Shown piece by piece: positions 37,801 to 48,479 of a stretch of 64,000 nucleotides of DNA (position 1 is its first letter; each line of letters opens with the position of its first letter). Location: positions 7,699,704 to 7,763,703 of the forward strand of contig NC_088304.1 of the NCBI RefSeq assembly GCF_032854445.1, read 5' to 3'. The stretch is from Liolophura sinensis. Taxonomy: Eukaryota; Mollusca; Polyplacophora; Chitonida; Chitonidae. A program made the position numbers and the translations under genes. The notes below the pieces were generated by a model that worked only from the letters and a program-made list of their open reading frames with translations, searched no databases and was not told where the DNA came from.

Positions 37801-39822
37801 TTGGTTTGCGAGAGTCCCCACATTGTCCAAATCATTGTGAACTCAGAACACTCTGAAATGCTCATTCTGCTCATTGTACATTGTTAAAATTTTGTTTAAA
37901 TTCATTAACAAATTTCTTACTTTTTCTGGATCACATAAATAAGCCCTTCTGTATGAGGAAACGTGCTTAACTCTGTCCACAGTACACATTGTACACTTTA
38001 AGGGCAAAACAGCACCTGGTTAAAACATATTTCCATCAAAAGCAGGATACTCAAGCTTTCTAAAAAATATCATGCTTTATTATTTTAATGTGATTTTTCA
38101 CATTTTCTACAAGCTTTTTCACCGAATAACATGTACAACAAAATGACAACACCGCAGAAATGGCTGGTGTCAATCGAGACAGACTTCTTAAGAATTTTCC
38201 CCAATAAAAAACATTGCTATCAGATTGTGTGGCCTATGCTATTATGTAACAACGATAAATACCAAAAGTTGGTCCCAAATACCTATCATACAAAAATATT
38301 AATTCACTGACTCCATGAAGTGATATATAACACAGAACTACTGTAGCCGAAGGGCCATTTCACGCAGTGTTGTGGGACAGGTCTGTATCAGTTACAAACC
38401 ACCACAGACGTAAAATCAGTTGATTTACAAGTCGTATAATACTCAACGACGGCATCACAAATTATGTCAGCCAGCAGCATACCGTCTCAGCTCCAAACGG
38501 CATTCATCTCCCAGTAGACCTTAGGCCTACTTTTTCAAATTATACAAATACATTTTTTGTCGTTCATGTTAGCGTTTAGTCAGCATGCAGTTGCTAAATA
38601 ACAAATATCAAAGTCAGTGAAAAATTATTTAGGGATGGCAAAGATTTATGGGAATGAGAAGACGTCATCTCATCAGACAATGCTTAAAATTAATTAAATC
38701 CTACGTAATGATATTTTTTTTCTCTGAATTTATTAGAACTGAAGAATTTAAATTTTGCCCTTTGTCTTTCTCTCATACAAGGAATGTTTTTTTCTGTTTT
38801 CTTTTATAAAATACATTGAAAGGCCCTGTTTACGCCGAGGTGCTTTCTCTGACTTCCGCAATAACTAGGTCAGCACTGTGCCCATCTTAGAAGCCACCAC
38901 AACAAAACTGAAGGATAAGATCCAGCGACACACGAATGCTTAGATCAGCCTCAGTGGTGCTTAGATTTATTTCCATTTGTGTCAGAATTGAGCATGAATC
39001 CAGTTGTACACGATCCTATTGTAACTTTGTAAACATTTAATAGGGGTCAGAATTACCCATACCAGCACAGCCCCTCTGGCGGCTACGACCTGAACCAGAA
39101 ATACCCCGGCCTTGTAAACTATACAGTAGGCCTCCTGTGTGAACAGTTCAAGAAGTGGAAGTAATGTCCTTCCAGTATGTCCAATTTGCTACAAAGCTAT
39201 TTATCACCTCGTCCTTCATTGGGGAAGTTCACAACTTTAATCTGCCCTAGGCTATTGCTTAAATCTATTACAGTACAGGAAATATCTTCCACGTTAGAGA
39301 GATACAAGTTCTTATTTGTTCCTTTTCATGGCCGTTGTCCTGAGGGGAATCCCCTTCCAACTCCACTATCGAATATCCATTGGCCGAGAAACACAGGATA
39401 AGACGGCCTTTGATACCGAAGATAAGTTACCACTGCGGTTAGTATCCAGCATAACACATCAAAACTACAATTTTATATACACGCTGTCTTTCAGTTCTGG
39501 GTAAAACTTTTTTCTTCATTTCTCGTTATCTTGTGTGTGTGTTTGTGTGTTCTTGGTGTTTTTCTTACCTGGAAGTGGAACTTGCCATTACATTGACGCG
39601 AGCAGGATCAAACTGAAACTGGCCCGACCTCGGATTCCTTGTAAACAAGTTGTACATCAGAGTTGGATCCGCCATGAATTCATTCCATGACACTATGGTC
39701 ACTGGGCTAATGCTCGCCATGTTAACGGTATATGTCACTACTGTCTTGACACAATCTTCGAAAACTTTGTCCGCAGATCTTCCGCTACTTGATTTCGCAA
39801 TGATCACATCCGCCTTTTCCCC
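25815..39822 (-). CDS. Unrecognised protein with Cys-rich segment and Pro-rich PPPY tail
   Basis: Seven minus-strand exons join with matching phases: 39569-39822, 36459-36598, 34235-34347, 30950-31147, 29497-29599, 26989-27201 and 25815-25990. They total 1197 nt, 398 residues to the stop; the 5' end was not found. All use GT-AG sites. I do not recognise the family. Residues 1-170 look like a soluble folded region (DPTLMYNLFTRNPRSGQF; NPLNPAVRRPMEEEF). Residues ~170-236 are Cys-rich, with CFDCNAIWCVLCLPCWILSA as a short hydrophobic Cys cluster that could be palmitoylated or membrane-inserted. The last ~130 residues are Gln/Pro-rich and contain PPPYSPPGY, a PPxY ligand for WW domains, and PPPDYQP. 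A membrane-proximal adaptor of WW-domain ubiquitin ligases is one possibility, inferred only from the motif. Introns are crowded with minisatellites, a MITE and SINE fragments. An in-frame stop lies just upstream of the first exon listed, so the start is in an earlier exon or at an internal Met. Confidence 0.7.
26282..26425 (-). mobile_element. SINE fragment
   Basis: In the last intron of the PPxY gene, GGTGTTTTGTGCCGTACTCG and GAATATTTCACTTATACAAC match the SINE 3' body in reverse orientation. The tRNA-like head is absent. Confidence 0.7.
26590..26705 (-). mobile_element. SINE fragment
   Basis: ACGCCGTACTCAAGAATATT and CACCATAATGCTGG (reverse complement of CCAGCATTATGGTG) identify the SINE 3' body. 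It is truncated before the promoter boxes. Confidence 0.75.
27640..29460. repeat. 24/21-bp minisatellite, about 75 copies
   Basis: A long array of GGGATGGACATGATCTTGTT + GTGT units (24 bp) with interspersed 21-bp units lacking one TTG. It fills the intron between exons 29497-29599 and 26989-27201 of the PPxY gene. Both unit lengths are multiples of three, and no common variant makes a stop, so frames of several hundred codons stay open on both strands. These are most simply a by-product of the repeat and are not annotated as genes. Confidence 0.95.
29630..29805 (+). mobile_element. Two SINE tail fragments in tandem
   Basis: CCACCATAATGTTCTTGAGTAGGGCGTAAAACTCC...AATAAATAAA and GAAATATTCTTGAGTACGGCGCAAAACACC...AATGAATAAATGAATAA are adjacent copies of the SINE 3' end, about 95 bases apart, without heads. 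Confidence 0.75.
30355..30932. mobile_element. MITE copy 2, TTAA-flanked
   Basis: Same family as 17349-17931, in the opposite internal orientation, about 578 bp and flanked by TTAA at 30355 and 30929. Its edge lies only 17 bases from the 5' splice site of the PPxY-gene exon 30950-31147. Confidence 0.85.
31383..33780. repeat. 65-bp minisatellite, about 36 copies
   Basis: Units contain TACATGTAAGGCTAGGTGTC and CTTACTGTCACCCAGGCACC. The array lies in the intron between exons 34235-34347 and 30950-31147. Shorter units (TTACTGTAGTACAAGGGTAG, which lacks the CACCCAGGCACC part) recur near 31660, 33010 and 33255. Each unit carries the self-complementary core GTACATGTAC or a close variant. Confidence 0.95.
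34035..34160 (-). mobile_element. SINE fragment
   Basis: TTTATTTATTTGG, TTTTACGCCGTAAGAATATTTCACTT and CTAGCATTATAGTGGGCAGAAACTGGG match the SINE 3' body in reverse orientation, with a small deletion in the GTACTCA segment. Confidence 0.75.
34382..35045. repeat. 59-bp minisatellite, about 11 copies
   Basis: Units contain AGATTTCATTTGGCATACAG and ATCACATCTCTCATGAAACT. Central copies are nearly identical and the two ends are degenerate. It lies in an intron of the PPxY gene and starts 35 bases from the acceptor of exon 34235-34347. Confidence 0.95.
35738..36154. mobile_element. MITE copy 3, internally deleted
   Basis: Both ends of the family are present (GAAAACATAAAAATGACATA ... CTATGCTTCTTCTCCTTTAG), but the copy is about 415 bp and lacks roughly 170 bp of the left interior. 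The terminal TTAA sites are eroded. Confidence 0.8.
36955..37330. repeat. Degenerate ~21-bp minisatellite
   Basis: About 17 imperfect units of the type TTCATGACTGCATGGCTAAG in the first reconstructed intron of the PPxY gene. Unit length varies, so copies are old or rapidly mutating. Confidence 0.85.
38232..38300. mobile_element. MITE fragment
   Basis: AACAACGATAAATACCAAAAGTTGG...CCCAAATACC...CATACAAAAATATT matches the right interior of the MITE family (compare 58390-58445). Neither end is present. Confidence 0.65.
38310..39560. other. Intronic DNA of the PPxY gene, nothing recognised
   Basis: No minisatellite, SINE or convincing exon was seen between the MITE fragment and the donor at 39568. 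Small plus-strand open frames around 39177-39504 have no domain and no good splice context. Confidence 0.4.
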
Positions 39823-40329
39823 CTGAAAACCACCGGCCTTTAAATATCAGAATCGACATAAGGTGTAAAACTAGGTTATGACCCTGTTTTAACTCCGTCT
39901 TACATGTCTTCAGCACTATGCCTGTACTGTAACGTTAGGGATGCGATCTTACGCTTCAGAAATTAACGGTTTGCCTAAATGGGGTAATGACACATAATAG
40001 GCTGTTGATTAAAATGCACTTTATTGTATTGAGGAGGGTACCGTGGGGAAGGTAGAAAACCTATTATTTCAGACATCTCCAGTATATAATATACCAGTAT
40101 TAGTATACGTGCCAATATTTAGTATATTTGGAGGTAGCCTACATCACCAAAAGACATTAATATATATATATTTGGTGTTAAATCACAAACTGGATGAAGA
40201 TGTCTCCTATGACGCACAGTAGACATGAATCATAGTTTATACGTAGATGAAACCAGTTAGAGCCTATAATTAAAGGAGAAACCAGGGCCAAAACTCGGAG
40301 GAGGAGCGAGTAAAGGATTGAAGGAAACA

Positions 40330-41790
40330 CATCAGAACCCAGAAGAGAAACCAGCCAAAACTTGGAGGAGGAACCAGTCTGAGCCAGGAGGAGAAACCAT
40401 GCAACCAAAACTTGGAGGAGGAACCAGTCTGTGCCAGGAGGAGGAACCATGCAACCAAAACTTGGAGGAGGAACCAGTCTGTGCCAGGAGGAGGAACCAT
40501 GCAGCCAAAACTTGGAGGAGGAACCAGTCTGAACCAGGAGGAGAAACCATGCAGCCAAAACTTGGAGGAGGAACCAGTCGGAGCCAGGAGGAGAAACCAT
40601 GCAGCCAAAACTTGGATGAGAAACCAGTCGGAGCCAGGAAGAGAAACCATGCAGCCCAAACTTGGAGGAGGAACCAATCTGAGCCAGGAGGAGAAACAAG
40701 CCAAAACTAGAAGGTTGAACCAGTCTGAGCCAGGAGGAGAAATCATACAGCCAAAAATTGGATGAGGAACCAGTCGGAGCCAGGAGAAGGGACCATGCAG
40801 CCAAAACTTGGAGGAGGAACCAATCGGAGCCAGGAGGAGAAACAAACCAAAACTTGAAGGTGGAACCAGTCTGAGCCAGGGGGGGAAACAAGCCAATTAA
40901 CTTGAAGGTGGAACCAATTAGAGCCAGGAGGAGAAACCATGCAGTCAAAACTGTCTGAGCCAGGAGGGAAACCACCCTAAACTTGGAGGAATAACCGAGT
41001 CACAGATTAAAGGAAACATCCTGGAGGAGAAAAACAATCTGAGCCTGAAGGAGAAAACAATCTGTCTGAAGGAGAAAAAATCTCAGCCTGGAGAAAAAAA
41101 AAGTCTGAGCCTGGAAGAGAAAACAATCTGGGCCTTGCATGAGGAGAAAACATTCTGAGCCTGGAGGAGAAAGCAGTCTAAGCCTGGAGAAAATAACACA
41201 GTCTGGAGTAGAAACCAATCAGGGCCAGAAAAAATAGTCAATTAAAAGGCTGGAGAAAACCAGCCAGATCATGGAGGAAAATGCAGTCTAAAACATAGAG
41301 GAGAAATCAGCCAAAGTCTGCCAGCTAGAGAAACCAGTCAGTCTGGAAAACCCCCATCAGAAACTGCCAGCAAAACCAGTCAATGTCTTGAGGAGAAACC
41401 ATGCATGCATGCAGGCAGAGCTAGCCTGACAGAATTAACAAATCGATCAGAGCCTGGATGAGAAACCAGTCACATCCTAAAGGAAACATATCAGAGCCTA
41501 GAGGAGAACCCAGTCTGAGTCTGGAAAAAATGAGTCAGAGCCTGGGAAAACCAGCCAGAGCCTAGAGGAGAAATCAGTAAGTCAAAGTCTGCAAGAAGCC
41601 AGTCGATCTGGTCATAGAGGAAACCATGGAATCGGAGCTTGGGTGACAAATGTCAAAGTCTATAGACAAGAAACCAGTCAGAACCAGAAGAAACCAGCCT
41701 GAGCCTGAAGGAGAAACCACCAATGTACTTGACAAACCAGCATACATGCAGAACCTGGATCTGGACACACAATCTCACTGACTGATCATC
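40330..41790. repeat. 50-bp minisatellite and degenerate extension
   Basis: From 40330 to about 40990 are ~13 units of 50 bp including AACTTGGAGGAGGAACCAGT and GAGCCAGGAGGAGAAACCAT. From 41000 to 41790 the same GAGCCTGGAGGAGAAACCAGTC-like words continue with irregular spacing. The strand bias is strong (purine-rich plus strand). Confidence 0.9.
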
Positions 41791-41799
41791 CCACATGAG

Positions 41800-43160
41800 G
41801 CATATCTTGTCTTTATTATCTAAGTAACACTATTAATAACATTGCATTTTCATACTGACCTTCTTTATTCAGACATAGCTGTATATAGATAATTAATAAA
41901 AGATTATATTGTTTTCATCCATTGATGAAGTTTGAGTAGAAAAATACTGCACATACATGTAAGTCAGAATGCCAAATTTTCATTAAACGGTTGGTGGTGT
42001 TTTATTCCAGGTATTGTGCAGGCTTCTTCCATGTAGGTGTGAAACGGATCACTGTCGTATTTTATAAATGTGGTGTCAGCTTTACTGCTGTTTTGCGAGT
42101 TTTGCGGGTGAAATGAAGACAAGGTCCCTCAATGTTGTCACAGAAGCATTATTACTCTTGTTGCCCCGTGAAACCAAGAAGAGTTACAAACAGGTCAGTC
42201 AGAATATATCATTCGATATAACATAAATTGTGTTAATGTTAACAACGAATTCTATGTCAATCATTCAGTTCGGAGGCAAATCTTGGACCCATTTACCTGA
42301 ATTGTGCATGTGTGCATAGCCTTCTCCAATATGGCTACCAAAACTAGGTCATGTAAACCCGAATTTCTGCTTGTACTCTAACAAATAGGGCCTACATACT
42401 ATACACAACTATACTATATATTACACAGATGTTTAAATATATGTAAGCCTACAGATTTTCTCTTCCCTTAACAAGTTAACAAGTCAAATTGAGGGGAAAC
42501 AGATGTGCCCTCTGGTTATAGAAATAGCACATCTGATTGGATAAAACTGATAACATGGCGGGCTCTTAACTGTTAAAATATTCATGTGTTTGCTTACTTT
42601 GAACTACGATATTTCAGTTGCCTTCTCTTTGAATTAAAGACTGCCCTCCATAATTAGGGTACTTTAGTGTTAGGAATAGTTCAGTCTTAGCTACACAACT
42701 GTTCTAAATGGTTGATAAGGCCAAAAGTATGATACATGTCGACATACATTGAGGACATGGAGTGGTAGGGCCTACAGAAAGCAGACTGGTACAGAAGTGG
42801 GTGAGATTACAGTATTTGCAGCCTTCACATGGAAAGACAATAAACATCAAAGGTGACTTATATCATGGTACAAGGATTAATACTTATATATGTACTGTAT
42901 CAGACCTAAACTTTTCCTTCAAGAAAAGATAAAATTGTAAGTTTCAGCACCAGCGTTAATTAATATGACCTTTAATATTTTTTTTTTCTTCTAAAAGTGT
43001 ACCTTTGGGGGCAAATGCAGTATATGGCAATGGCTTGCAGCTTTTGCCACCTCTGCATAGGTCTCTTTAGCACTGTTTAGTGGGTTTACCTTGAAAGGAT
43101 ACATGTGTACATTTTTACTTAAATATTCCTCTAATGGCATTCTGAACTAAAATCAGCAGA
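41800..43160. other. DNA upstream of the YR-DDE gene
   Basis: No repeat identified. A short plus-strand segment 42113-42193 opens with ATG, encodes 27 residues with a Leu run and ends in a donor (AACAG|GTCAGT). It could be a first exon of an unknown gene, or of the YR-DDE gene, but no acceptor was matched. Pyrimidine-rich TTTTTTTTTCTTCTAAAAG near 42977 is one possible acceptor. Confidence 0.35.
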
Positions 43161-43220
43161 TGCACGCATATGCGTCTGTTGATTAAGTTAGCTCCCTTTG
43201 TCCATCTGTCAAAAACAATA

Positions 43221-46200
43221 ATGGCGTCGCTAAAGCGATTCGCCGACACAACGGAGGAAGAGATTGAAGTAAAACGTATCAACATTAATGCCAAAAACAC
43301 CGTGAAGGCCAACGGCAAGTGCAGTCGAATATTGCGTGCATACCTCGTTGAAAAATGTCAGCCAGCAGACTTTGAAAGTTTTGGTGAGGCTGAGTTGAGT
43401 GAAGCGTTGTCGCATTTTTACGTCGATGCACGAAAACCGGACGGCGAACAATACAAGGCTGCATCGCTGGAAGCGATTCGCCATGGACTAAATCGCTATC
43501 TCAAAGCGCCGCCTCACAACAAAACATTCGACATCATCAAGGACCCAGCATTTAATGAGGCTAACAAGAATTTTAAAGCCGCTATGGTGGAGTTGAGAAA
43601 GGCAGGCCTGGGAGATACAACACACCATCTTCCCATTGGCGAAAATGACCGGGCCAAGTTATACAGCTCGCCACATATGTCCACGAAAACACCCACCGGT
43701 CTCCTCAATAAGGTTCAGTTTGATGTGAGACTTTATCTGTGTCGACGTAGAGCAGAAAATATGCGCTCCATGACCAAGTCAACATTCGTCGTCGACACTG
43801 ATCCCAAAACAGGACTTAAATTTGTGACCAAGAAACACCAAGGGCTGCATGGTGAAAAGGAGAGCGCTTGTGTCATGCCCGAAAGCCCAGGTGAATACAA
43901 ATATTAATGAATCTGGAGTCATGTGTCGTCAAATTTACAATATATCTCAATGTAAAAAAAATTCATATAAATTGATAATATGTAGGGGCCTATGGTTATT
44001 ATAAACAGATCAAGCCCTTAATTATATTAACTTTGCGTAAACATTGTGTTTTGTAAATAACACAAAAAGAGCACTTTGATTGTATTTCACAAGTTGAAAA
44101 TACGTATAATTATGTTTAACAATTGCATAGGTAGATCATCGAGAATAAAACAGTATACAGTAAAAATTATGAATTTTCTGTCACAAATGAAACATTATAA
44201 TGCCCAGTATATAATAATTGATTTACATGCATATATGTGAATATCATTGTAGCAGAATTATGTAGAATAATCAAATGCTGCATTCTTTCTAGTACAAGAC
44301 CGATTTTGTTTTGTAGGTTCGCCATTTTGTCCTGTAGCGTCATTTGAAGCTTATTTGGCGAAACTTCATCCTGGATGTGACAGCTTGTGGCAACGGCCTT
44401 TTGTTAAATTTTTGAATGAAGACCCCGTGTGGTACTATAATGTAGCCGTGGGTGAAAAAATGCTGTCATCTTTCATGACGAGACTTAGCGTGGCCGCTGA
44501 GTTATCCAAGGTTTATTCAAACCATTCCATCAGAACCACTGGGTCTGTTATTTTGTCAAAAGCCGTGTTTGGAGCAGATCAAGTAATTACTGTAACTGGC
44601 CTCAAGCCTGTTCAGGCACTGACAGTGTATCAGAAGGTTGACAGAATTATTATTCAGGGCATTATAGAACACCAATCAAGCATTGCAAAGGTTGACAATG
44701 ATAACACATCGAAAATGGCCAATACGTTGAGGACAAGCCTTTCGTCTGATCACCTGCAGCTTTCTCAGGTGACACAACAAGACGTAGCTTTACCCGAGTA
44801 CACTACAACTGAGGCTGCTACTACAAACCGCCATTCTTCATTCAACCAGGTATTCCTTGATGGAGCAAATATTCATGAACTTCTCAAAGATTTTAATTTA
44901 ACTGTAAATGGCTCTGTTTCCACTTCATTAAGACCACATGTTTTCAAAGGTTACATAAGTTACGTTGCAAAATCCAACCATACAGGAGGTCATTTGTATT
45001 TTAAGGATAATTGTATGTCCATCAAAAATGTAACTCATTACATTGTCATTTTAATTTAACTTCTACATACGCAGTTTCCTTGAACTTAAAGGTTATAACA
45101 TAATTATAACGTTGCCCACTGAATTTTAAAATTACAACGTTACTTTAATGTCTTATTTTGTGTTTTTTTTGTTTATTTTTGTCTTGTTTTTTTTTTTTTC
45201 CCCGCAGCATATTGCAGATGGAAAACCAACTGTAGAAAACCCAGATCCAGTATCTGATAATCCTTATGATCATCTTGTACCCGTACCAGACCTAGCAAGG
45301 GAGCCAGCACAAGAAATGGAGACTACAAGTATGAAGCAGGACGAAAACGAAATACAAAGTGGTAAGACATATTCATGAGTTTAATTAGGCTTTGTTAGCA
45401 AGGAAAGGTTTATATTAGCATAAGGACAGAGTTTATAACCTTCACCTAATTTGCCTGAGCTGAGATGTCGGATGAGGGACAGGCATCCTCTGCGTGTAAC
45501 TGTCATAAAACAACAAAAGCATCAAGCTGCTCTCTGCCAGCAGGACACAGTACAAATTGACTCCGGCATGAAATATGCAAATTTCATCTTTTTAAAAAAA
45601 AAGAAAACCAAAAAAAAAACCCCAGAATTTTGTGAATTTTCTGTTGTAGTAAGTGGCTAGAAAAGCACTGCATTGATCTGCCTGTGTTAATGGACAAATG
45701 GTGTATAAAAGTGGAACATTTTATTGGGTGAAGACATTAGACCCTCAGTTATTATGGTAAATGAATAAAAAATGTATAAAAAAAAAGTGTTTTGAGCTCT
45801 CTGACTTTCAGATGTTCTGGCTGGAGTTAATGTCATTTAGTACGATCAGAGTGTCACTCGTGGCCAATCAAAACATCAGTTGGGACTCATCCGTTCTAAA
45901 GAAATGTACTCTCGGTCATTTTACTCTGCATAGTTTCTGTATATGATATGTGCTTTTCTGATGTGTTTCAGGAATTTTGAGTAAGTTTGATATCCTCGCG
46001 TTAGCCGCTGGAAATAGAAAGGTTTCTGTTAAAGACGAAAGTCTTGAACTAAGCGACAGTGCCAAAAAGCCTGATATGATGGCGGAGATAGACAGACTTC
46101 GTGAGGAAATAGCTAGAGTATGTCTAGAAAAAGAAGACCTACAACGTGCTGTCGAATATCTTCAGCATGAGTTGCGTGCAAAAGAAGAAACCAAAGTTCA

Positions 46201-47134
46201 TTATTTTCGATTTTCTACACTGCAGCTGAAAGACTTTGAGTATTATACTGGGTATCTCTATGAAAGCTTTCTTGAGCTCAGTAAGTTTCTCATTCCCAGT
46301 GATGAAGCACCCTTCCAACACTCCAAACCCCTGAATTGTTTATCAGAGTTAACGTTTCAGGACCAGCTTTTGTTAGTTTTGATGAAGTTACGTCAAGACT
46401 TTGACTTTAGACATTTGGCAACATTGTTTGGAACTTCATCACAAGACTGCTGTGGTGTTTTCAGTGACTGGATGAATTACATGTTTTATAAGTTTGGATC
46501 TGTGCCCACATCTATATGGCCTCACAGGGATACAATCATTGAAAATATGCCAACTGAGTTTAAGCAGGACTTTCCAAACACTCTGTCCATTATTGATGTA
46601 ACAGAAGTCAAAATACAAAGACCACAGACTGTGAGGACAGAGAGCCAGAGTCAGTTTTACTCGGACAAGACCTGCACCACATTGAAAGGAATCATTGGTG
46701 TGGATCCTAGAGGAGCCATTACATTTGTATCTATGCTTCACTACAGTTCTATGTCAAATAAAGACTTGGTAAAGCTTTGTGGCTTCTATCGAATTTTGAA
46801 ACAGTTGCTGCAAAGTGGAGTGATGAAGGAAGGAGATGGAATAATGGCAGGTAAGGATTTCCCAATAGAAAAAGAAATTCAGAATTTAGGACTGGAACTG
46901 AATGTTCCTCCCATTGCTCCATCATCTACGAGTGAGATGTCTGCTTCTGATGTGACTCAAATGAACAAGATCGCTAAACATCATGTCCATGTTGAACAAG
47001 CCATCGCGCGTATTAAAGAGTTCAAAATATTGTCAAGCAAGTCGAGCCTAGGACTGTTTAAATCAGTGAATCAAATTTGGAGGGTGTGTTGTCTATTGAC
47101 TAATTTTATGCCATTCCTCACAAATAAGGATTGA
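43221..47134 (+). CDS. Crypton-type tyrosine recombinase fused to DDE_Tnp_4 transposase
   Basis: Four plus-strand exons with GT-AG sites and matching phases: 43221-43890, 44317-44849, 45208-45361 and 45972-47134; 2520 nt, 839 residues. Residues 1-~340 are a Crypton/DUF3504 (KIAA1958-like) tyrosine recombinase: an N-terminal SAM-like part, the Arg box CRRRAENMRSM (~175), NHSIR (His-x-x-Arg, ~293-296) and the Tyr in LTVYQKV (~328). The usual TGHK reads TGLK (~319), so the second active-site His is Leu. Residues ~400-455 are an acidic Pro-rich linker. Residues ~487-526 are a coiled coil, ~575-630 an HTH-like segment, and ~655-830 a DDE_Tnp_4 domain with IIDVTE (first Asp, ~661) and HVEQAIARIKEF (Glu, ~794). 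The usual ADRGF is AGKDF (~745), losing the second Asp at its normal place. In related transposases a THAP domain usually precedes the coiled coil; here a YR domain stands there. If the donor at 44849 is not used, the frame ends at 45059 and yields a 470-residue YR protein alone. MASLKRF was chosen as start because such proteins usually begin so; an in-frame ATG-like start also lies at 43170. Confidence 0.7.
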
Positions 47135-47172
47135 AAGCAGATTTTGTTTCATTGACTCTCTTTTACTTTGTT

Positions 47173-47217
47173 AAAAAAAAAAACAAAAAAAAACAATGCG
47201 ACTTGATTTCAATTAAA
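47173..47217 (+). terminator. A-rich tract and ATTAAA downstream of the YR-DDE gene
   Basis: An interrupted A-tract (47173-47194) is followed by ATTAAA at 47212, the commonest variant polyadenylation signal, about 80 nt after the stop. It would give a very short 3' UTR. Confidence 0.3.
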
Positions 47218-47589
47218 TCAACGTTGAGTAGGATATTTGTATTTGTTGGCGACACTGTGGTCAGGCTTTGAGTTTGTGTGGTTTGTTTATTTCTGCGTCC
47301 TGCATACAAGTTAGAACTGTAGCGTCACAGGCATCAGTCAAATGTAATCGTAGACACATAGGAAATGTACAGTAGCAAACTGAAAGCTTTTTTATGGCAG
47401 ATTGATCCAAGGTGACTTTCCGCTGCACCACCCCTCCAGCCGACGCTGGCAGAACATCTTCCAAACAGGTTTCCTCTGTGCTTCATTGCTGTACAGGCTG
47501 TCTTGAATGTCCAGAACTTCAATACATATATGAACCTGTACATCCATACTCTTAAGTGTAGATACGTGTATCATCAATATGGAGAGAGG

Positions 47590-47820
47590 CTTGTGTAGCC
47601 GAGTGTGTTAATAGCACAGTAAATCAGAAGCCTCTCACCAATGTACTCGCTGGCTTTCTTTGCGGTGGTATGTGAGAAGGTCTGCCAGAAACCTGCAGAT
47701 GGTAGTGGGGTTTTCTCTGGCCTCTGCGTGATTTCCTCCCACCGTCATGCTGGCCGCTGTTGTTTAAGTGAAAAATTCTTGAATACGGCGTAAAAATAAA
47801 TAAATACATGAATAAATGCA
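47590..47820 (+). mobile_element. SINE with decayed head
   Basis: AGCCTCTCACCAATG, GAAGGTCTGCCAGAAACCTG, CACCGTCATGCTGGCCGCTG and TCTTGAATACGGCGTAAAA plus AATAAATA tail match the family. The A-box region is diverged (TGTAGCCGAGTGTG) and the B-box segment is deleted. Confidence 0.8.
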
Positions 47821-48182
47821 AGAGTGGTAATTGACAGCTAGTGAGCGACTCCATTCCTGTTACTGAAGTAATTTTTATTACGCTGTAGTTTAAAGAGCGA
47901 AATTAACATATACAGCCAGTGTTTGGAATATACAACTACAACCTCAGGTTAGATGCAGCATTTGTGTTAGGAGTAAAAAGGCTATTATTTATTAGATCAG
48001 GGAGTGATTTGGTAATAATAACATGTCTTTCAGTTGCCGAGACAAAATGTGTGAGTTCAATCCCCATCTTTGACTTGGATTTTGTTAGTTGTTAATGCCA
48101 GTTTTCTTTCATTTTTAAAACTCATTGCCTTAGTGGAAGTGAAAATTCTGACGTCATGCCCTAACGATGAGAGCATGATTGA

Positions 48183-48461
48183 TTTTTTTTTTTTTTTTTT
48201 TTTTTTTTGATTGGTGTTTTACGCCGTACTCAAGAATATTTCACTTATACGACGGCGGCCAGCATTATGGTGGGTGGAAACCGGGCAGAGCCCGGCGGAA
48301 ACCCACGACCATCCGCAGGTTGCTGGCAGACCTTCCCACGTACGGCTGGAGAGGAAGCCAGCATGAGCTGTTCTTGAACTCACAGCGACCGCATTGGTGA
48401 GAGGCATCTGGGTCACTACACTGCGCTAGCGCGCTAACCGACTGAGCCACGGAGGCCCCTC
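48183..48461 (-). mobile_element. SINE (tRNA-derived), young full-length copy
   Basis: Complete minus-strand copy with a pure T-run (A-tail on its own strand) at 48183-48208, an intact body, B-box and A-box (CGACTGAGCCACGGAGGCCCC at its 5' end). The 14-bp target duplication GAGAGCATGATTGA is perfect (48169-48182 and 48462-48475). It is probably the most recent insertion in the window. Confidence 0.95.
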
Positions 48462-48479
48462 GAGAGCATGATTGAAGCC

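Noticed and set aside
39177-39504. Plus-strand frames opposite the PPxY gene
   Set aside because: Short, overlapping and without domain or splice context; they lie within an intron of the minus-strand gene.
40178-41218. Minus-strand frames of 208-265 codons over the 50-bp repeat
   Set aside because: Repetitive translation that shifts frame with each unit; composition is set by the purine-rich repeat.
47261-47577. Three overlapping minus-strand frames downstream of the YR-DDE gene
   Set aside because: Overlapping frames in the same stretch with no recognised motif; none can be preferred as coding.
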